Source: Sinomonas gamaensis
GTDB taxonomy: Bacteria > Actinomycetota > Actinomycetes > Actinomycetales > Micrococcaceae
Direction: 5' to 3'
Assembly: GCF_005876955.1 (NCBI RefSeq)
Contig: NZ_SSCL01000006.1
Coordinates: forward strand, 62,001-126,000
Length of the DNA: 64,000 nucleotides
Made by a program: the position numbers and the translations under genes. A model generated the notes under the pieces. The model saw only the letters and a list, made by a program, of their open reading frames with translations. It searched no databases and had not been told where the DNA came from. This document shows positions 61,929 through 64,000 of this stretch, in pieces. Within the stretch, counting starts at the first letter, position 1, and each line of letters starts with the position of its first letter.

Positions 61929-62950
61929 GGCGAGTCCTCGTCGCCCGGCTGGACAGCCTCGGCGACGTCGTCTTGGCTGGGCCCGCCATCAGGGCGGTCG
62001 CGGCGCACGCCGAAGTCGTCCTGCTGACGGGGCCGCGCGGCGCCGGGGTCGCCGGGATGCTCCCGGGCGTCACCGACCGGATGGTGTGGGACGCGCCGTG
62101 GATCGCGAACCCCGCCCCCGAGGCCACCCCGCGCCACGTCCGACGCCTCGAGCGGCTCCTGGACCATGCCGCCGTGGACGAGGCGGTCATCCTGACGTCC
62201 TTCCATCAGTCGTCGCTTCCGCTCGCCGTCGAGCTCCGCCTGTGCGGGGTCTCCCGCATTACCGCGCTCTCCGAGGACTACCCTGGGAGCCTCCTCGACG
62301 TCCGGCTCACGAGCCGCGACCTCCCGTGGGAGCTGCACGAGGTCGAGCGGGCGCTCGGCATCGTGGCCGCCGCCGGCTTCGCGCTTCCTGCGGACGACGA
62401 CGGACTGCCGGCCCTCCTGCCGCAGGCGCGGTCGTCGCTGCGCCCGGCTGGCGAGTACGTGGTGGTCCACCCGGGTGCCGACGCTCCGGCCCGCATGTGG
62501 CCGGCCGAGCATTCGGCGCGGCTCGTGACCATGCTCGCCTCGGCGGGCTTCGGTGTGCTCGTGACGGGCACCGCCGCCGAGCGGGAGCTCACCGCGGCCG
62601 TCGCGGGGGACCGCGGGATCGACCTCGGCGGAGCGACCGACCTGCGCGGACTGGTGGACCTGCTCTCGGGGGCGAGCGCCGTCGTCGCCGGCAACACAGG
62701 ACCCGCGCACATAACCGCTGCGGTCCGGACCCCGGTGGTGAGCCTTTTCTCGCCCGTCGTCTCGCCCGGGACCTGGGCGCCGCGGGGTGCACCCGTCGTC
62801 GTCCTCGGGGACCAGGCCGCAGCGTGCGCCGGCAGCCGCGCCCGGACGTGTCCGGTGCCGGGGCACCCATGCCTCGCGCAGGTCACGCCCGAGGCGGCGT
62901 TCCACGCCGTGGAACAGCTGCTCGGCGTCCACCCGAAGGCGGTGGCCTGA
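61925..62950 (+). CDS. Glycosyltransferase family 9 (second copy)
   Basis: 341 residues from the GTG overlapping the phosphatase stop. It has LVARLDSLGDVVLAGPAIRA, VHPGADAPARMWPAEHSARL and VAGNTGPAHITAAVRTPVVS, the GT9 donor-site pattern. It differs markedly from the GT9 at 60186, so it probably adds a different residue or acceptor. Its stop shares one base with the next start (TGATG), showing a tightly coupled three-gene unit. Confidence 0.88.
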   Translation: MRRVLVARLDSLGDVVLAGPAIRAVAAHAEVVLLTGPRGAGVAGMLPGVTDRMVWDAPWIANPAPEATPRHVRRLERLLDHAAVDEAVILTSFHQSSLPLAVELRLCGVSRITALSEDYPGSLLDVRLTSRDLPWELHEVERALGIVAAAGFALPADDDGLPALLPQARSSLRPAGEYVVVHPGADAPARMWPAEHSARLVTMLASAGFGVLVTGTAAERELTAAVAGDRGIDLGGATDLRGLVDLLSGASAVVAGNTGPAHITAAVRTPVVSLFSPVVSPGTWAPRGAPVVVLGDQAAACAGSRARTCPVPGHPCLAQVTPEAAFHAVEQLLGVHPKAVA

Positions 62951-63948
62951 TGCGCGTCCTCCTCTGGCACGTCCACGGCGGCTGGACCGATGCGTTCGTC
63001 CGCGGCAATCACGAATACCTCCTGCCCGTGGACGAGGGCCGCACCGGATGGGGCCTCGGCACGGGCGGGCGCGACTGGCCGTCCGCCGTCGAAGTCCCCG
63101 TCGAGGAGCTCGCGGGGCTAGCGGGGACCATCGACGCCGTCGTGCTCCAGCGCACCGACGAGGTGGACCGGGTCGCCGAGCTCACCGGGCTGAGGCCCGG
63201 ACAGGACGTTCCCGCAGTATTCGTGGAGCACAACACGCCCAAGGGCAGCGTCCCCGACACGCGGCACCCGCTCGCGGACCAGACCCAGATCCCGATCGTC
63301 CATGTGACGCACTTCAACGCCCTCATGTGGGACAGCGGCCAGGCCCCCGTTCACATCGTGGAGCACGGGGTCCGGGACCCGGGGCTCTGCTACACGGGCG
63401 AGCTCGAGCGGTTCGCCGTGGTGGTCAACGAGCCGGTGCGCCGGGGGAGGACTGCGGGGACGGATCTCCTCCCGCGGTTCGCCGACGTGGCGCCGCTCGA
63501 CGTGTTCGGCATGGGCGGCAGCGGTCTGCACGAGGCCACCGGAATCGGGCCGGACCGGCTCGAGTGGGTGGGCGACATCCCCACCGCCCGGCTCCACGCC
63601 GAGCTCGCCCGCCGTCGCGCCTATCTGCACCCCTTCCGGTGGACCTCGCTGGGTCTTGCGCTCATCGAGGCAATGCACGCGGGGCTCCCGGTGCTGGCGC
63701 TCGGCTCAACCGAGGCCTGGCGAGCGGTCCCGCAGGACGCCGGATGCGTGAGCACGAACCTCGACGATCTCATCGCGGCCGCCCGGCGGTTCGCCCGGAG
63801 CCCCGAGGCGGCCCGCGAGGCCGGGCTTGCCGCCCGCGAGGCGGCCTTGGCCCGCTACAGCCTGGGGCGCTTCCTCAGGGATTGGGACGACGTCCTGTCC
63901 GACGTCCGCGGGGGAGTGGTCTCCGCGGAGGTCTCCGGACACACATGA
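62950..63948 (+). CDS. GT4-like glycosyltransferase
   Basis: 332 residues starting MRVLLWHVHGGWTDAFVRGN. The donor-binding region HPFRWTSLGLALIEAMHAGL matches the GT4 E-x7-E motif except that the first Glu is replaced (WTSLG), leaving one Glu. The family is inferred from this and the overall GT-B form. It is the third gene of the GmhB-GT9 unit. Bases 63949-64000 hold no further feature I can support, and the cluster may continue past the window. Confidence 0.8.
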   Translation: MRVLLWHVHGGWTDAFVRGNHEYLLPVDEGRTGWGLGTGGRDWPSAVEVPVEELAGLAGTIDAVVLQRTDEVDRVAELTGLRPGQDVPAVFVEHNTPKGSVPDTRHPLADQTQIPIVHVTHFNALMWDSGQAPVHIVEHGVRDPGLCYTGELERFAVVVNEPVRRGRTAGTDLLPRFADVAPLDVFGMGGSGLHEATGIGPDRLEWVGDIPTARLHAELARRRAYLHPFRWTSLGLALIEAMHAGLPVLALGSTEAWRAVPQDAGCVSTNLDDLIAAARRFARSPEAAREAGLAAREAALARYSLGRFLRDWDDVLSDVRGGVVSAEVSGHT

Positions 63949-64000
63949 CACCCAGCCGCTAGCCCGCCCGACTCGACCTGAGGCTCCGACCTTCCGTGAG

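Overview
The window is about 64 kb of very GC-rich, densely coded chromosomal DNA from a high-GC Gram-positive. The best guess is a member of the Micrococcales close to Arthrobacter or Sinomonas. Supporting signs are a GTP-type PEP carboxykinase, an EF-G2-type GTPase, a bacterial proteasome activator ending in GQYL, a DUF2795 protein, a HAIR-like box upstream of a Clp ATPase, frequent GTG starts and many 4-base ATGA/GTGA gene overlaps. Three tRNA genes are present (Arg-ACG, Ser-GCT, Ser-UGA). There is no phage, transposase or CRISPR array. The genus is an inference.

Layout. 0-9.4 kb: a truncated YhgE/Pip membrane protein with a degenerate ABC ATPase, an XRE regulator and an MFS efflux pump, a decayed aldo/keto reductase, a zinc alcohol dehydrogenase, a flavin disulfide reductase, and a divergent pair sharing a Zur-like box (zinc-free ribosomal protein L36 and a COG0523-like protein without a P-loop). 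9.4-17.4 kb: EF-G2, an IclR regulator divergent from a 3-oxoacid CoA-transferase/thiolase operon, and an amino acid permease. 17.4-25.9 kb: PEP carboxykinase behind a perfect CRP/GlxR-type site, a PEP-synthase-like phosphotransferase coupled to an L-2-hydroxyglutarate oxidase-like gene, and a ClpC-like unfoldase. 26-39 kb: pyruvate oxidase, an HxlR/NAD(P)-binding pair, flavohaemoglobin with an NsrR-like regulator, LysR/EamA, phosphomannomutase, an acetolactate-synthase-like enzyme and RecQ. 39-49.5 kb: two tRNA-Ser genes, three dispersed-repeat copies in the wider window, a prolyl oligopeptidase, an FAD/NAD(P) protein, glyoxalase-fold proteins, quinone oxidoreductase, Bpa and Vsr.

49.5-57.6 kb looks like a general stress region. 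It holds a coiled-coil membrane protein, DUF2795, two SDRs (one catalytically degenerate), topoisomerase IB and GlsB. Four sequences matching the actinobacterial sigma-B/F form (GNNT, about 15 bases, GGGTA) lie upstream of four transcription units there. 57.5-64 kb is a divergent sugar/glycan cluster: GT9, a zinc-less MDR protein, a PTPS-like protein and GT4 on one strand; a GmhB-like heptose phosphatase, GT9 and a GT4-like enzyme on the other. It continues past the window and is the strongest candidate for an undescribed pathway.

Recurring themes are pseudoenzymes (ABC ATPase without Walker A, COG0523 without P-loop, SDR without Tyr/Lys, PTPS without Cys), a dispersed 23-base palindromic repeat, and 17-base tandem repeats. 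All assignments come from reading the sequence; no database search was run.
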